From NCBI GenBank assembly GCA_944990035.1, contig CALYLX010000034.1:930001-994000 (forward strand): 64,000 bases of DNA, read 5' to 3'. The notes beneath the pieces were generated by a model. That model did not search any database. It was not told where the DNA came from and saw only the letters and a program-made list of their open reading frames with translations. A program made the translations under genes and the position numbers. The stretch is from Clitopilus passeckerianus. Taxonomy: Eukaryota > Basidiomycota > Agaricomycetes > Agaricales > Entolomataceae. Positions 11,017-22,142 of this stretch are shown in pieces; the first letter of the stretch is position 1; every line of letters begins with the position of its first letter.

Positions 11017-14000
11017 ATGACAACGAAGCTACAGACATCTGGAACGTCTGGTTCAGCGTCACAGATATCTCTTGTCGACCAGCTCTTATCTTCGAGGATT
11101 TCGTTGCCCTCAAATCCTACAGTCTCGTACATTCTTTTTGCTGCAGACGACAACAATTCTACGCACAATGCCTTTGAAAGCATAGAATCTGCTAGAAGAC
11201 TTGTTCTATCTCAGAATACCCCTTCTGCATTGCTGGACTCTTCATTAACTAGCGTTCATATCGGATCGACCTCATTTCTCTATGTCTTTCACATATCGGA
11301 CAATGAACTTGCCACTCAAACGGCCTCCTCATTGGCTGCGCTTCGATTCGACGGCCTTAATGGTGAGCTTCCGTGCTTTCATGCTTCTTCCCTTCCACCT
11401 TCGGAATCAATTATCCGCCCTTCGGCCGTTTGCCAGTCATGCATTATTACAAACCCTAGCCCCAGATTACTGACTATCGTTCCCCTATGCAGTCGTCAAA
11501 TCCTCATCGTTCAGGCTAGCAAACCTGTTTCCATGTTCACAGGCATGTTCTGTGCAGGAGCTTCCCTGTTTAAACTGCAAGAATGCAACATCACCCACCA
11601 CCGTCAAATCGTCATCACCAGCGACCCTATTTCCCCGAAAGCCTTTGCAGACGGTGTACAGCCATTTTCTGGAAGCTGTTCGTATACGCCTCTTGGACGA
11701 CATTGCGAAGGCAGCAACCGCCAATACTTCCCGAAGACATGTCAAACGTCTCAAAGGTGGATTCTTGCTAGGGCCATCAGCTCCGAGCAGTGAATGGACG
11801 TCTAGCTGGGAGTACCGTACTCTGTCCAGGTCTGTGCCTCTTCCATTATTGACATACTCCAAGACTAACAATAGTCATATCAGACCGCTTCTCTATTGCC
11901 AATTGCAAGTGCATGTTTCCTGGCAGTCACAGTCGGGCCTACCCGCTTTGATTGTCCACCCACTTCTACAACCTACCCATTATCTCCCATTGGCGTACAC
12001 ATTGCCGATGCCATCTGGCTCCCCTATCACATTACTTCCCCACGGAACGCCTGCTTATTTCCTGACACACTACTCCGGTCCTACATCGGCACTTCAGAAG
12101 CAATTCCAAGAATCGCTACAAGGTCTCGGCGTAGCAGGCTGGGGAGCGTTATCGGACAAACCCAGTCCTGCTATCAACGGGCTATCATCTACACCAGAAT
12201 ATATCATTGCTTGGATCAAAGTCGAGAATAAACAAGGAGAAGATAAAGGAATAATTGCGATATACCCTACGGCTCTTTGCCTCTCCTTCCTTCCATCATC
12301 GACAATGCGACCAATGTTGGAGTATATACCCGAACTTCCATCACCTCTGCAGCCCTCCCCGCTGCTGTCTGCTGCGGTCGTGGCTTCTTCATCGCGGGCC
12401 CAAAGTGCGACGTCGCCAGTCGACGGTTCGGCTCGCCCTTCCCCAACAACATCTGCACCACCAGCCTCTGCCTACCCTGCGATCCAATCACACCCTTGGT
12501 TGGCACAGCCGCGGCCTATATTGCCCTCCTCACCCACCTGCGACTCGTTACAGGCATTCCGCTGCCTGACCTTATCCAAGAGTAAAGACATCCGGATTGT
12601 TGCAGATAAAGTCAGCGGATATGTCGACGCGATTGCGAAGGAGAGAGATAAAGAGCGTGAAAGATTAAAGAGGGAGAGGGAGACAGGTGTATCAAGCTCT
12701 CCCCGACTTGCAAAAAATGCAAGTAGTACAAGTTCACAAACTCTTACTACGACGACCCCGACGGCACCGAGCTCGGTTCCTCATCAATCTCTCGCGGCGC
12801 CATCTGCTGCCAATAACCCTGCTTCTACATCCTTACTGACGATGCCCCTCACGAATATGCATCACCCAGCGCCCGTGGCTGCTACGACTTCCCAGATGTC
12901 TACCCCAGGACAAAATTTCTATCCTTCACCACCGCATGCAGAACACTCTATCGCTCCTCCCAGTGGGGCCATGGTATCCCCTACGACCGACACTGCCCCT
13001 CTCTTGCCTTCATCTAATCAAACCGCAATTGAAAAAGCACCAGACGCAGATGTCTCCGCAGCGCCCCCTCCTCAATCAGTCCCTGCACCTGTATATGGGC
13101 CATACAATAATACTGAGAATTCATGGCAGTCACAGCCGTATCTAGGCATGGACATAGATATGGATTTCGACATGGGCATGGATATGGGCTTTGATATGGA
13201 TGCAGGCCCTAGCGCGGGTCGTAGTGGGGATGGAGTGTTTGGAACAAGTGACAATGGCATGGACTTCGATACAGCTTTTACGGACGACGACTTCAATTTC
13301 TTTGACGATCCAATCGCGCCTTCTAAGGCTGGGGCTGTTGCCGGAAGCTCGCATGCAAATACAATAGCTGGCTCTCAAAATGCAGTGGGCTCACAGTTCG
13401 CACAAGGGCTTGCGTCGTCGTTCGCCATGCCTTCGTCGTCCCCGGTATTCCCCTCCGATCATCTCTCTGGCCCGACACCTGGTGGCCAAGTACCGCCGAC
13501 TCCTCAGTCGCATACCCTCACCTCTCCCTCGCCTTGGGTGAACAGCGCCACTACGCCTGGATTTGGTGATCACAGCCTTAGTGGACAGGAAGAGCCCCAT
13601 ATTAGATCCAACCTCTTCCCGCTTTCACCTGGCCAGACGCCGAGTACGATGCATACCCATAGCGTTCCTGCGACCCCCCAGGTCTCTATTCACCTTCGGC
13701 CTCATCAGCCAATGGTGAGAAGAACCAGCACGGGTGGAATTAATTTCGATGCTATACTCTTTTCGGAGTATCATAGGGAGATGGATGGGAAATATGCTGT
13801 GGGGAAGTTCTCGTTGCCGAGTCCGCCTCCTGAGGATGATGAAGACAGAACGCCAGGCTGGCCATGGCCGCCACCTCCACCATCTTCATCTTCGAGCAAT
13901 TCTTTGGGGTCACCGTTCCCCTCCAAGAGCCTCAATGTTGGAGGCACGCTCCAGACCAGTAAAGATGGGTGGAGGGCGAGATATATGGCTGTCACTGATC

Positions 14001-16737
14001 CCCGTATCGGCGTGGTGAAGAAGCTTATTGGTGTTAAACGGAAGTTGGCCCCTGAACTAAACGTGCGGGAAACAGGCAGGAACGTGCAAGCTTCGCCTTC
14101 GTGGATTCGGGAATGGGAGGATTGGCAACAAGATCCCAGTGACGCAGACACACCGGAGGCGATACCAGATGAGGATTCGGATGATGAGTCCATTGAAGAT
14201 CTACCGGAAGAAAGTCCCGCGTTCTCTAGGCCTTCAACACCCCTCCCTCATTACCTTCCTCCGGGACCTACTCTACTGCATACCCATTTCCAACATGGTG
14301 TTTTACTACCTCTCAGCAAACCCTTGCGACCCCCAGGAGCAGCTGTTGCACCTACCAACATAGCAGCTTCGGCCGCTGCTGCCGCTGCATTTGTTCCGAC
14401 GCCGATGTCGCCCGCCGCGGGACTAGGTGCCGCCAACGAAAGATCTAAGTCTGTGGAGGCAGCTGCCTACACTGTTGCAAGAGAGGTTGTGGAGAATCCC
14501 CCTTGGGCAGAAGCGTGGCGTGCGAGTGGATCTATGTCGGAGCAACAGGTTCCAAATGCAGAGATCTGGCCAATTGATGTTCGCATTGCGGCATCCCTCA
14601 TTAATTCTATTCCGGAATGTGAGGGGCCTCTACAGCTAGGTGATCTTTTCGGGGCTTCCATCAAGAAATCTGCTACTGCTGCTACTTCTGGCACGAACCC
14701 TCCTGAAGACCCGTCACAGAAGACCTTACAGAGGATGGAGCCACCCCTCATTACCGTGGCGAAGGGCGACGCGATCATGCACATTCTCCCAACCGCTGTA
14801 CGATTTTGGGAGAAGATCGGCATTGGTCCTCGAGGCGGAAAGAAAGATGGAACCGTATTCGCTTTGTTCGAAGACGATGGAGGTCAAAGACAGGACAAGG
14901 TGGAGAACTGGATGTCTAGGGTGGCCTCGACATGGGAGGTATGTTGAATGAGTTATAGCTTTTTGGAAACTGTTCCCAACGCCGCATACAGAGACAACAT
15001 CTTGGAGTTTTGACCCCGGGCAAGAGTAGCCATTGCTCCAAGGATGGCCTCATGCCCATCCGCTTCGGTTCGTCCTTCTGGAAGTCACTTGGTAAGCTCG
15101 GTCAACGTCAACAAGAAAGCGCCTCTAACTGTGGGTTTCAGCCTCGTGCATTGCTGGCATACCGTCCCTGAACGGAAGCCTCATCTTCTTCGTTGTTACT
15201 CCACTGTGCACTATGTCCCTTGCCTCCCCCATTCTGCGCCAAGTTTTCTCCGCTATCAAGAAAGCTATCAAGACCTACTCAGAAGCCCGGATTCACTTCC
15301 AGCTGATTCCGGAAGGACTTCTTCATGGCAATCACTCAAATCCAGCTGCCGCCTTCTCCGATACTGAGCTCGTATGCTACTCTTTGTACGACCGCATACT
15401 GGTGCCCGTGGATCGGACGATGTCAAGGAGGCTGTATGACTATGGAGAGAGGGTGCGCAAATACTTCCAAGAACCAATTGTAACTCTGGCTAGGGAGAAA
15501 TATGTCAAGACCGAGGTGGAGTTCAAGAGGAGACAGGACGTTCACCTTGATGTGCTGGAGAAGGGTCTATTCCTGCATGTTGGCTACACCGTCAGCGAAT
15601 GCGGGAAATGGGTGCTAATAGCTTGTGTTGACCAGAGAGGGGAGGCTCACGATCTCGGCCTCTGGCTGGCGTCAGGAGAATCAGAAGCGGCAGACGGCAG
15701 TGGTTCAGCGGATACTGGCGGGCTTAGGAGTGAAGGTGGCCAAGGTCCAACAAAAGAGCATATGCTTGTGAAACGCATATGGGATTTCGCAGTTGCCTTT
15801 TCCCAGAAGGCCAATATCGAATGGCGGATTGTGGTCTCAAAGTTGGGTGCCATGAGCGAAGGAGAACTGAATGGTACGTGGTAATCTCCTTGCAATGCAT
15901 TTAATATCTGACCGCTCCTTGACAGCCTGGGCGAACCTTCTTGAAGACAGCCGACTCATTCGTGGCCCTCCCCACCTCCACGTATCTCTCCTATCAGTGC
16001 AACAAGATGCCCCTTGGACCTTTTGCAACACAATGGCGCCTCCGGGGCCCGTCAAGCAGACTCCTTCAAAGACAAGCTCGAGTGGAATATCGCGCTCAAG
16101 TGCGATGATCCTCACGTCAAACAAGTCACATCCCAACCAACCTCAAAACATCTTCACGGACATCACAAGCACTGTCTATACCGTGCCATCATATACACAT
16201 CTGCCACAAAGTCTACCGATGTCTTCCCATGGCCTAGGACCGGACCTTGGATATATTCCCGAAGACGAGAGTGCTCCGTATTCCTCAACTACACCCTTGT
16301 CTTCACCCGTCCTTCAGTCCTGGAATTTAGACGCAATACACAAGCCCCATCCCATACCTCTCCGGCCACAGCTCTCATCGACGATGATCTGCGTTCTTTC
16401 GAACTCTAACAGCGCAACGTCCAATGTCAGCATGCTACATCTACATCTTCTCTATACAACCGATGATCCCAAATCATCGACTGATCAAAGGGCTTTACAA
16501 GACTCCATTGTGAAGAACTTCCATGACCTTTCTATTCTATCGGCTCTACGATGGCGTTTAGGACCCAGTTTCATGAATCAGTGCAATGGACCCGCCAAGT
16601 CGAGAGGGAGAGCCTACCTTCCTTTCCATCTTGGCGCCGTCAATGCGATGAAAGACGCTCTGGGACGGGATAACGCCTGTGAGGATTCTATCGGTGGAGG
16701 CTCGGGAATGAGTGAGGTGGAAAGCGGAGAGATCTAA
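11017..16737 (+). CDS. MED13: Mediator complex subunit 13 (Med13/Srb9/Ssn2)
   Basis: Six predicted exons (11017-11362, 11493-11829, 11875-14938, 14992-15091, 15142-15873, 15926-16737) total 1,796 residues with all phases consistent. The N-terminal domain has the Med13 hallmark VKRLKGGFLLGPSAPSSEW followed by SSWEYR and LLYCQLQVHVSW. The C-terminal domain ends with LPFHLGAVNAM, a Med13 signature, and contains the PIWI-like MID region with GKWVLIACVDQRGEAHDLGLW. Med13 links the Cdk8 kinase module to core Mediator in the nucleus and blocks Pol II association. The long middle is Pro/Ser/Thr-rich with an Asp/Met repeat at 13148-13205 and a poly-Ala run near 14376. The 45-bp intron at 11830-11874 is a multiple of three and stop-free; I remove it because it interrupts a conserved block. 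Confidence 0.95.
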
Positions 16738-17103
16738 TATCACTACTATTTCCTTCTTTTATGTCTTTCATCTATCTCCTCATCCTGTTGTATTTTTATA
16801 GTCATTCTGTCTGACATTTTCTTGCATTTCCCGTATACCACCTCTAATTTCTTGATACTCCTACAGCATTTGTATTGGTTCACGTATTGTATTGCATTGT
16901 ATTGGGTTTATTTATTTAATTCACTAGCATATGTAGGCATCTCTTCAATACAATTCATACTTATTCCCTCCTTGTAACGTTGTGAGTTCGATTATTCTGC
17001 GTGAGATGACGCATATATTGAGCCTTTCTTTTTGATGGGATTTCTGCGCATACAGTCACTTCCCCCGCCCCTCTTTCATTTAGTCTATTCTAACCACTTA
17101 GGA
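16738..17103. other. Intergenic spacer
   Basis: About 365 bp of T-rich DNA after MED13. The first part probably carries the MED13 3' UTR. TATTGTATTGCATTGTATTG-type short direct repeats occur at about 16884-16905. No gene or RNA was seen. Confidence 0.5.
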
Positions 17104-17838
17104 ATGACTTCAGCCTCGCCCAATCAGTCTGTCGAGGAACTTCGCGCCGACATGGTGGCCAACGGCTTCTACTATCCGAACTCCCTGCTCAGACAAACAA
17201 GTCTGAGTGTCATGAAAACCTCGAAGGATTCCGAGGCAGCTCGACTGGGATATCAAGCATTCATCATAGAAGTCAAGGTTCTGGTTCTGAACTTGTTTCC
17301 CAAGGCAAGCCTCGAAACGGAGAAGGTTCCAGCGTCCTGGGTCAACGTCTAGACGACGTCCTCATGTTTAACTAGGATATTCTGCAACGGTTTGCCGGTG
17401 AAAAAGCTCAAGAAGCGATGCTGGGATGTGCCCTCATCCCCAAAGCGACTCTATGCGACTTCCACATCGCACTTCGCAGTATTTTCAAACTGGGAGATGC
17501 CAAGGCGATTGAATTGGTCAAGTTTCTCTACATCCCATTGGTTCCAATGATTCAAGAGAGGTATGGAAACTTCATTAGAATCAACCAAATATATGACTTA
17601 TATGTTGCGTATATGCGACCAGCTTTCCTGACATCTACTTTGACGATGTTGTTTATCAAGAATATAAGAAGTCACGTCCCGAGAATCTGTCTTCCGAGCC
17701 GCCTGGAGGTGAGTTAATAGCAGAAACTTGAGTCGTCTTGAGAGTCGCTTGCGACGCCTAATTAATCTTGAAGTAACTGTACGCGCTTTTTCAGGTGACA
17801 AGGGCAAAAGGCATGGCAAAAAGAAATCAAACGCTTAA
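17104..17838 (+). CDS. Small hypothetical protein
   Basis: A four-exon model (17104-17325, 17376-17560, 17623-17708, 17795-17838) yields 178 residues ending in a Lys-rich tail (GKRHGKKKSNA). The last three exons join cleanly at GTATGG and GTGAG donors. The first intron uses a weak GTTCC donor; a GTTCTG donor at 17276 is an alternative that would shorten exon 1. Sequence such as RRADMVANGFYYPNS-like N-terminal residues and CDFHIALRSIFKLG looks like real protein, but I recognise no domain, signal peptide or membrane segment. It is the last gene before the repeat-rich island. Confidence 0.5.
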
Positions 17839-18047
17839 ACATCATGATTAGAGCTGTTTGAGTCGCGCATTCCCTTCTCGTTTCATACCACAGTCTTGTT
17901 GCGTTGCAGGTATACATGTACAAGTTAGATTATTTCCAGAACCAAGTTTATTGGAGAAAGACTGCTTCACCCAACAGAATCGCTCTGTGGGACAGTGGGA
18001 CAGCAGAGTTTTGGCAGGGTTCCGTTTCTCGAGGAAGTCGCGTCTGA

Positions 18048-18416
18048 ATCACGTGTGCTTTAGGGCAAGCATTTGACTCCAGCTTCAAGTTTGACGTCAG
18101 CCACCCGAGCGAGCTCAACGGAATCTATGAACACTTTCTCGCCCTTGAAAGAAAACATACAATACCAGCGAACACCGAGCGTGGGGTGAAGAAGTACATC
18201 CATGAAAGAAGCTCGCATGGTCAGATAAGTCGTCCCCGTGCAGGAAGGACGCCCCAGGCTCGGGCTGGCCCCGGCTATTGGGAAGACATCTTAAGTGCAG
18301 GGTGCTTTGGTGTTCAGACTTTGATAGTGCAGGGTACTCCGGTTCTAAGTATCTCCCCTGGAAGGCTGCCTGTGAGACGGGCATTCCCACTGGACAAGTT
18401 ACTGGTCTTTTTGTGA
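18048..18416 (+). repeat. Dispersed repeat copy R2
   Basis: About 370 bp, in the same orientation as R1 and R3, and most similar to R3 (long near-identical blocks such as AACACCGAGCGTGGGGTGAA and GGTCAGATAAGTCG). It starts CACGTGTGCTTTAGGGCAAG and ends GTTACTGGTCTTTTTGTG. It sits about 290 bp from the 3' end of the broken tandem paralogue and appears to have been duplicated together with that gene (see R4). Confidence 0.85.
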
Positions 18417-18705
18417 TCTCGCATCCTGGGCGTGATCCCTTCGCTTTTGGTCTCTGAGTATACTTGGAATATTACGCCATTGCTACGTACGCCGTACTCC
18501 TTGATTGAGCACCAGACAGGGGGATAGGCACCTCATACTTGAAGTTCGTGGTCTGGGGACAAGGGCAATGCAAGCTCGATTTAGCGAATCAGCTCGTGTG
18601 AAGCTACTCCATAGAAGGTCACGGTATACATCCATACGACTGCGAAATAAGTGGGCCGGAAAATGTCAAAGCTTATTTTGCGTCTGGGTTCAGAGAGAGA
18701 ACCAT

Positions 18706-19066
18706 CCCAGTTTTGCCTCCTTCGGCAACCCAAGAGTCACTTGCAACTTCTCCAAGTCTCGTAGTAATAAAGCCAGGTAGTCAGATTTCTTGTGCCGAAA
18801 GGAATTGCCGTCAGCAAAACGCAATGATATAGCCAAGTCGACGCTCCTTGCTATCAGGGCGGCAACAGGCATGGGCAACGGCCTTTCGAGCGGGATAGGC
18901 AACGTAGGCATCGTTTATTGTAGAGTCGATACCCGAACGTGCATGGAAGCTCTTCTTTTCATCTTCGTTGGTGGTTAGGATCGTCTTTGATCCCTAGCCG
19001 TGTACTGCGTTGAATCCACTCATCATGGGTGAGGAAAACCCTAGAACGCGGCCGCCGGCCTAACCG
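18706..19066 (-). pseudogene. Broken copy of the tandem small-protein family
   Basis: Read on the minus strand, this segment aligns along its length with the two intact genes at 19813-20214 and 20521-20946. It retains RVLGF near its start and ARSGIDSTIN in the middle. It ends with LEKLQVTLGLPKEAKLGWF. It has an in-frame stop replacing the first Gly-Arg region and a second one after the HG of the Trp-Pro-Gly block. A frame change follows IIAF, so the conserved C-terminal block lies in another frame. The family function is unknown. Confidence 0.85.
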
Positions 19067-19429
19067 TAGGAGCCCATCCAATGCAACCAAGGGATGTGTC
19101 TGTCCTGTGTAATTGTGGCGGCCAGGGATAATGAACCAAAGTCGGTATTGAGTTATAAAGTAATGCGAGCAAGGTAGCTACCGCTGGTTTGTCGCAGAGT
19201 AGTAACTCAACCCCTGGAATCAGTTTAAAAAACCCGTTCTGTGACGAGTTAAAAAGTATCGGTGCCTTATGCTGTTTGTTGCACCCCACATTCCGAACAC
19301 GTGGTGTACTTCGAGGTAAGCTTCTCAAGGGTTGAGCTCGGAGAACTGTGGCGCAAAATTGACACTCTCGAGGTCTGACTCGCTGAAGGCTTATCCTCGA
19401 TTGCCCATTGCTTAGTTCAACGATTCGGT

Positions 19430-19530
19430 GTACTCAGGTTATATATTTCCCCCATGGAGGCTGCCTGCGAGACGTCATTCCTACGAGAAGCAACACCAGA
19501 AGAGTTACCTGTCTGTTTGTCGCCTCGCAT
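19430..19530 (+). repeat. Truncated repeat copy R4 (3' end only)
   Basis: About 100 bp matching the last third of R2/R3: GTACTC, then a TATTTCCCCCATGGAGGCTG stretch like the CTCCCCTGGAAGGCTG block, then TGCGAGACGTCATTCCTAC and GTTACC. Its 3' end lies about 1.11 kb after that of R2, the same distance that separates the pseudogene from the next paralogue, so repeat and gene were probably copied as one unit. Confidence 0.6.
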
Positions 19531-19812
19531 TATTTGGGTGGTCCCCAGGCTTTAGCTAGGAAATTCATGTGTAATAATGTTCTATAAGGTCTGCTTTTCA
19601 GTGCATCAAATATACTATACTATTGCTTGTCTGCCAGATTGCAGAATCCCCTCATCCCTTTCGAGCTTGGGATCTGGGCACGGAAATGGCACAAAGATCA
19701 ATTCCGTAGCTCGGCTGGTATAAGGCTACTACATAGGTGAAGGTGCGCCCCCATACATACAATGGCAGAACAAGTAGACTGCAAGAGGTCGGAACGCAAG
19801 CTGGGTCTGGAT

Positions 19813-20214
19813 TCAGGAAGAGCTATAGAAGAACCACTCCGGTTTTGCCGCCATGGGCAACCCAAGAGTTACTTGCAACTGCTTCAGGTCCTGCAGTAAT
19901 GGCAGGTAATCAGAGTCCTTGTGCCACGGGGAATTATCGTTAGCAAAAGCTATAACATAGCCCATTTGACGCGTTTTGCTGTTAGGGCGGTGACAAATAT
20001 AAGCAATAGCTCTCCGGGCGGGATAGGCTTCGTAGGCAGCGTTGATAGTAGCGTTGATACCCGAACGAGTTTGACAACTCTTCTTTCTAAGTTCGAGATA
20101 TCGTTCGTGATTGGGATCGTCTGGGATCCCTGGCCATGTACTGCGCTGGATCAATTCTTCGTGAGTTAAGAAGAACCCGAGAACACGCCCTTGACCATAG
20201 ATACGACGGCCCAT
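19813..20214 (-). CDS. Tandem small protein, copy 2, unknown family
   Basis: An intact 133-residue frame beginning MGRRIYGQGRVLGFFLT. It shares with the neighbouring copy 3 the blocks RVLGFFLT, STWPG, DPNHE, IAYICHRP, GYVIAFANDNSPWHKDSDY and LQVTLGLP, roughly 60% identity by eye. No signal peptide, membrane segment or catalytic motif is recognised; the invariant GYVIAF-NDNSPWHKDSDY block is the most likely functional core. The ATG is chosen because MGRR aligns between copies. A possible splice acceptor (GTGTAG) sits 11 bp upstream on the minus strand, so a 5' UTR intron is possible. Confidence 0.7.
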   Translation of the reverse strand: MGRRIYGQGRVLGFFLTHEELIQRSTWPGIPDDPNHERYLELRKKSCQTRSGINATINAAYEAYPARRAIAYICHRPNSKTRQMGYVIAFANDNSPWHKDSDYLPLLQDLKQLQVTLGLPMAAKPEWFFYSSS

Positions 20215-20520
20215 AATTCGGAATCTACACAGACAACGTGTATGAGAGTTAGTATACCAATGCGACGAATTGCCGACCTTTCAGATTGGCAAGAACTTGA
20301 TGACTGTTGGGAAAACTAATAAATGGACCCCTTGCGTCTCTATACGGGAATCAAACCCTAATACCCTTTGGAGTGAAACCGTTCGGACTGGAACCGGCGA
20401 CTGCGGTGATTGTCCCAATTCGTAGGTTTGATTCAACTTGCACGAATTGACAATTATGATTTTAGGTCAGCAAATCGGCTGTAGATATCTACTAGGTTGT
20501 TCCATGATAGTAAATGTACA

Positions 20521-20946
20521 TCAGTGAGGCGCAGACTCCCGGACTGAGTCTGAGCCCACGAGGAACCAACCCGGTTTTGCCATCTTTGGTAGTCCAAGAG
20601 TCACTTGCAGCCGCTCCAAGTCCCTCAACAGGGGTATATAGTCTGAGTCCTTGTGCCACGGAGAATTATCATTTCCAAATGCAATCACATAGCCAATTTT
20701 CCGGTCCCTGCGGTCGGGACGTCTGCATAAATGAGAGATAGCCCGACGACCAGGATAGACCTTGAGGGCAGCATCGATGATGGCGTCGATCCCTGATTCT
20801 GCATGGTAGCTCAACTTCAAGTCTTCAGGGTACTTTTCGTGGTTGGGATCTCCTTCAACGCCAGGCCATGTGCTGTACTTGATCAACTCGTCTTCGGTGA
20901 GGAAGAACCCTAAAACACGCCCATTTCCATAGACTCGGCGACCCAT
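20521..20946 (-). CDS. Tandem small protein, copy 3, unknown family
   Basis: 141 residues from MGRRVYGNGRVLGFFLT. The frame is open 39 bp further upstream, but that part falls in a probable intron (20957-21014, GTACTATC donor and TTTACAG acceptor), so I place the start at the MGRR methionine shared with copy 2. Conserved blocks are STWPG, DPNHEKY, GIDAIIDAALKVYPGRRAI, GYVIAFGNDNSPWHKDSDY and LERLQVTLGLP. The high charge and lack of a signal peptide suggest a soluble intracellular protein. Function unknown; I recognise no characterised relative. Confidence 0.7.
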   Translation of the reverse strand: MGRRVYGNGRVLGFFLTEDELIKYSTWPGVEGDPNHEKYPEDLKLSYHAESGIDAIIDAALKVYPGRRAISHLCRRPDRRDRKIGYVIAFGNDNSPWHKDSDYIPLLRDLERLQVTLGLPKMAKPGWFLVGSDSVRESAPH

Positions 20947-21014
20947 GATTCGAAAGCTGTAAAGAGAATCAGCATTATGGTCCATACTGTGTCAGTTCTA
21001 TGAGTAGATAGTAC

Positions 21015-21620
21015 CTGTAAAGTGCTCAGAAATAAGTCACCCGCCGACAGTAGAGTATGCTTAACTGTACTTCGCACAAAATTCCCGCTACCTTAGGTAG
21101 TGGGTTATAGGGGCCGATGGATTCACGTTTTGGTGCGCGATCAAAATTTTTGAATGCGGGCCGAACTCGTATGTAATCCAATTACAGACTCCGCATTTAA
21201 TATTTATGTCCGACAGCTTTCCATCGAACATCATTCAAACAGTACTCCTCAAAGAACAGTCATGTTCCTGCTCAATAATCAGCCAGCTTCCTTGAATACG
21301 ATTTTTGGTCAAGTGCAGTTTCCTATTTCGGAATATTCTCTCCAGGATCTACTTTTTCTTTTGCCCAATGTCGACTTCTAGTCTCTGCTCAATCCCTGTA
21401 CCTTGTTCTTCAGGACTATTCAAATCCGAGCTTTTGTGTTTCTATTGTTTATTACTGGGTGCAAATTTATGTACTTATGTTTCAATGCATGCATTAGATT
21501 CAAACGGTAGCGGGCAATGCCGTGCGCAGCGCGGCCCTTAGTATACGCCAAGGGAGTTCAAGGAGTCGAGGATAAACACCAAAAGTGTGTGGCGTAAACA
21601 ATAACGCGTCCCACGTTCAG
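21015..21620. other. Gene-free spacer in the repeat island
   Basis: About 600 bp of AT-rich DNA between copy 3 of the tandem family and repeat R3. Small open frames here (for example 21154-21381) show no protein-like features. It may hold the promoter of copy 3. I see no RNA gene. Confidence 0.4.
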
Positions 21621-21995
21621 GTCACATGTTTTATTTAGGGCAGGCTTATATCATCAAGGTTCAGGTTGAGGTGGTTGTCAGCCACTCCGGCGAGCTCACC
21701 GAAATTTATGAACATATTCTCGCCCCTCGAACGAAATCATACAATACCAGCGAACACCGAGCGTGGGGTGAAGAGGTATATCCGTGAAAGAAGCTCGCAT
21801 GGTCAGATAAGTCGCCCCCGTGCAGGAAGGACGCCCCAGGCCCGGGCTGGTCCCGGCTAGGAAGACATCTTAAGTGCAGGATGCTTTGGTGTTCAGACTT
21901 TGATGGTGTAGGGTACTCCGGTTCTAAGTATCTGCCCTGGAAGGCTGCTTGCGAGACGGGCATTCCCACTGACAAGTTACCGATCTTTTTGTTTT
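21621..21995 (+). repeat. Dispersed repeat copy R3
   Basis: About 375 bp highly similar to R2, same orientation. It shares CTCACCGAAATTTATGAAC with R1 and AACACCGAGCGTGGGGTGAA with R2. Compared with R2 it has a 3-bp deletion in the middle. It marks the right edge of the 18-22 kb accessory island, 150 bp from the end of the BIG1/VOA1-like gene. Confidence 0.85.
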
Positions 21996-22142
21996 TGGTA
22001 GCCTGATGCTTGGGCCAACGTCAAGTCAACGGTTGAGCTTCTGAACGCAGCGAGATATTGGATCAATCCTGTGTATTGAATATTAAGGGTACAATGACAG
22101 TAGCATAACGTCTGGGAAACAAGAATGTAGCAATGCCATGCC

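Noticed and set aside
20340..20420. Possible minus-strand tRNA (GGTTTGATTCC resembles a B box)
   Set aside because: No A box, no foldable acceptor or anticodon stem and no T-run at the right distance.
21154..21541. Short plus-strand frames between copy 3 and R3
   Set aside because: AT-rich, no start context or conserved features; likely random.
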